Of a stretch of 5,967 nt of DNA, positions 5,772-5,967 are shown in pieces. The position numbers and the translations under genes were made by a program. Every line of letters starts with the position of its first letter. Within the stretch, counting starts at the first letter, position 1. The notes below the pieces were generated by a model that saw nothing but the letters and a program-made list of their open reading frames with translations, did no database searches and had not been told where the DNA came from. The stretch is from Rhodothermales bacterium (GTDB lineage Bacteria > Bacteroidota > Rhodothermia > Rhodothermales > UBA10348): positions 1 to 5,967 of the forward strand of contig JABDJZ010000423.1 of assembly GCA_013003255.1 (NCBI GenBank), given 5' to 3'.

Positions 5772-5967
5772 TCAGAATCGGACCAGCGTCCGCGAAGCAG
5801 CCGGATGTCCATCAACCCTTAGGAAGTAGACGCCGCGGGCAATATCTCCCACTCCGAGCGTGCTGGTACCCGCAGCGACGTCCTGACTGAGTACTACCCT
5901 TCCCACGACATCGATCAACTCGACGGCGACCGGTCGGGGGCTCTGAAACGTAACCTGGTCTGAGAAC
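5772..5967 (-). CDS. C-terminal end of a secreted protein with T9SS type A-like sorting domain (partial)
   Basis: On the minus strand, one frame is open from the right edge to a stop at 5774-5772, giving 64 residues. The pattern is that of a T9SS C-terminal domain: VAVELIDVVGRVVLSQ, then AAGTSTLGV, then DIARGVYFLRVDG, and finally SRTLVRF at the very end. This matches the family plan of a beta-strand with D..G+.V, a G-containing turn, LA.GVYFLRV, and a basic terminal strand. Such domains direct proteins through the type IX secretion system to the cell surface or medium and are usually cleaved off. The catalytic or adhesive part of the protein lies outside the window, so its function cannot be named. 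A FlgD-like Ig fold, which looks similar, is the main alternative. It converges with the REC-Hpt gene. Confidence 0.8.
   Translation of the reverse strand, partial: FSDQVTFQSPRPVAVELIDVVGRVVLSQDVAAGTSTLGVGDIARGVYFLRVDGHPAASRTLVRF

Overview
The window looks like a high-GC member of the Bacteroidota/Rhodothermota side of the tree. This is inferred from four things: the order zapA, small RNA, rny; a type IX secretion (T9SS) type A-like C-terminal sorting domain at the right edge; a CcmF with an enlarged C-terminal soluble region; and start codons without strong Shine-Dalgarno sequences. No 16S or other decisive marker is present, so this placement is tentative.

Layout, left to right: (1) the last 53 codons of a ZapA-like cell-division protein (2-163, +); (2) a short intergenic stretch with a sigma70-like promoter (223-251) that fires into a structured, non-coding 192-nt RNA (about 257-448) with the architecture and genomic setting of 6S RNA, followed by a very strong intrinsic terminator (455-502); (3) rny, ribonuclease Y (561-2261, +), complete; (4) a 208-bp gap with a perfect 8-bp hairpin and a possible promoter; (5) ccmF, the cytochrome c heme lyase subunit (2470-4914, +), complete with all four conserved histidines and the WWD motif; (6) a REC-Hpt two-domain phosphorelay protein (4981-5724, +); (7) a 47-bp convergent gap and the 3' end of a minus-strand gene for a secreted or surface protein with a T9SS-type sorting domain (5772-5967).

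The left half is a housekeeping cluster around cell division and RNA metabolism: a global transcription regulator RNA sits between zapA and the main mRNA-decay endonuclease. The right half joins unrelated functions (c-type cytochrome assembly, signalling, secretion) in gaps of 47-208 bp, and nothing in the sequence ties them into one pathway. I see no mobile element, CRISPR array, tRNA or rRNA, and no defence or novel multi-gene system. The most valuable item is the unannotated RNA gene between zapA and rny, whose promoter, nested helices and terminator can all be read directly from the sequence.
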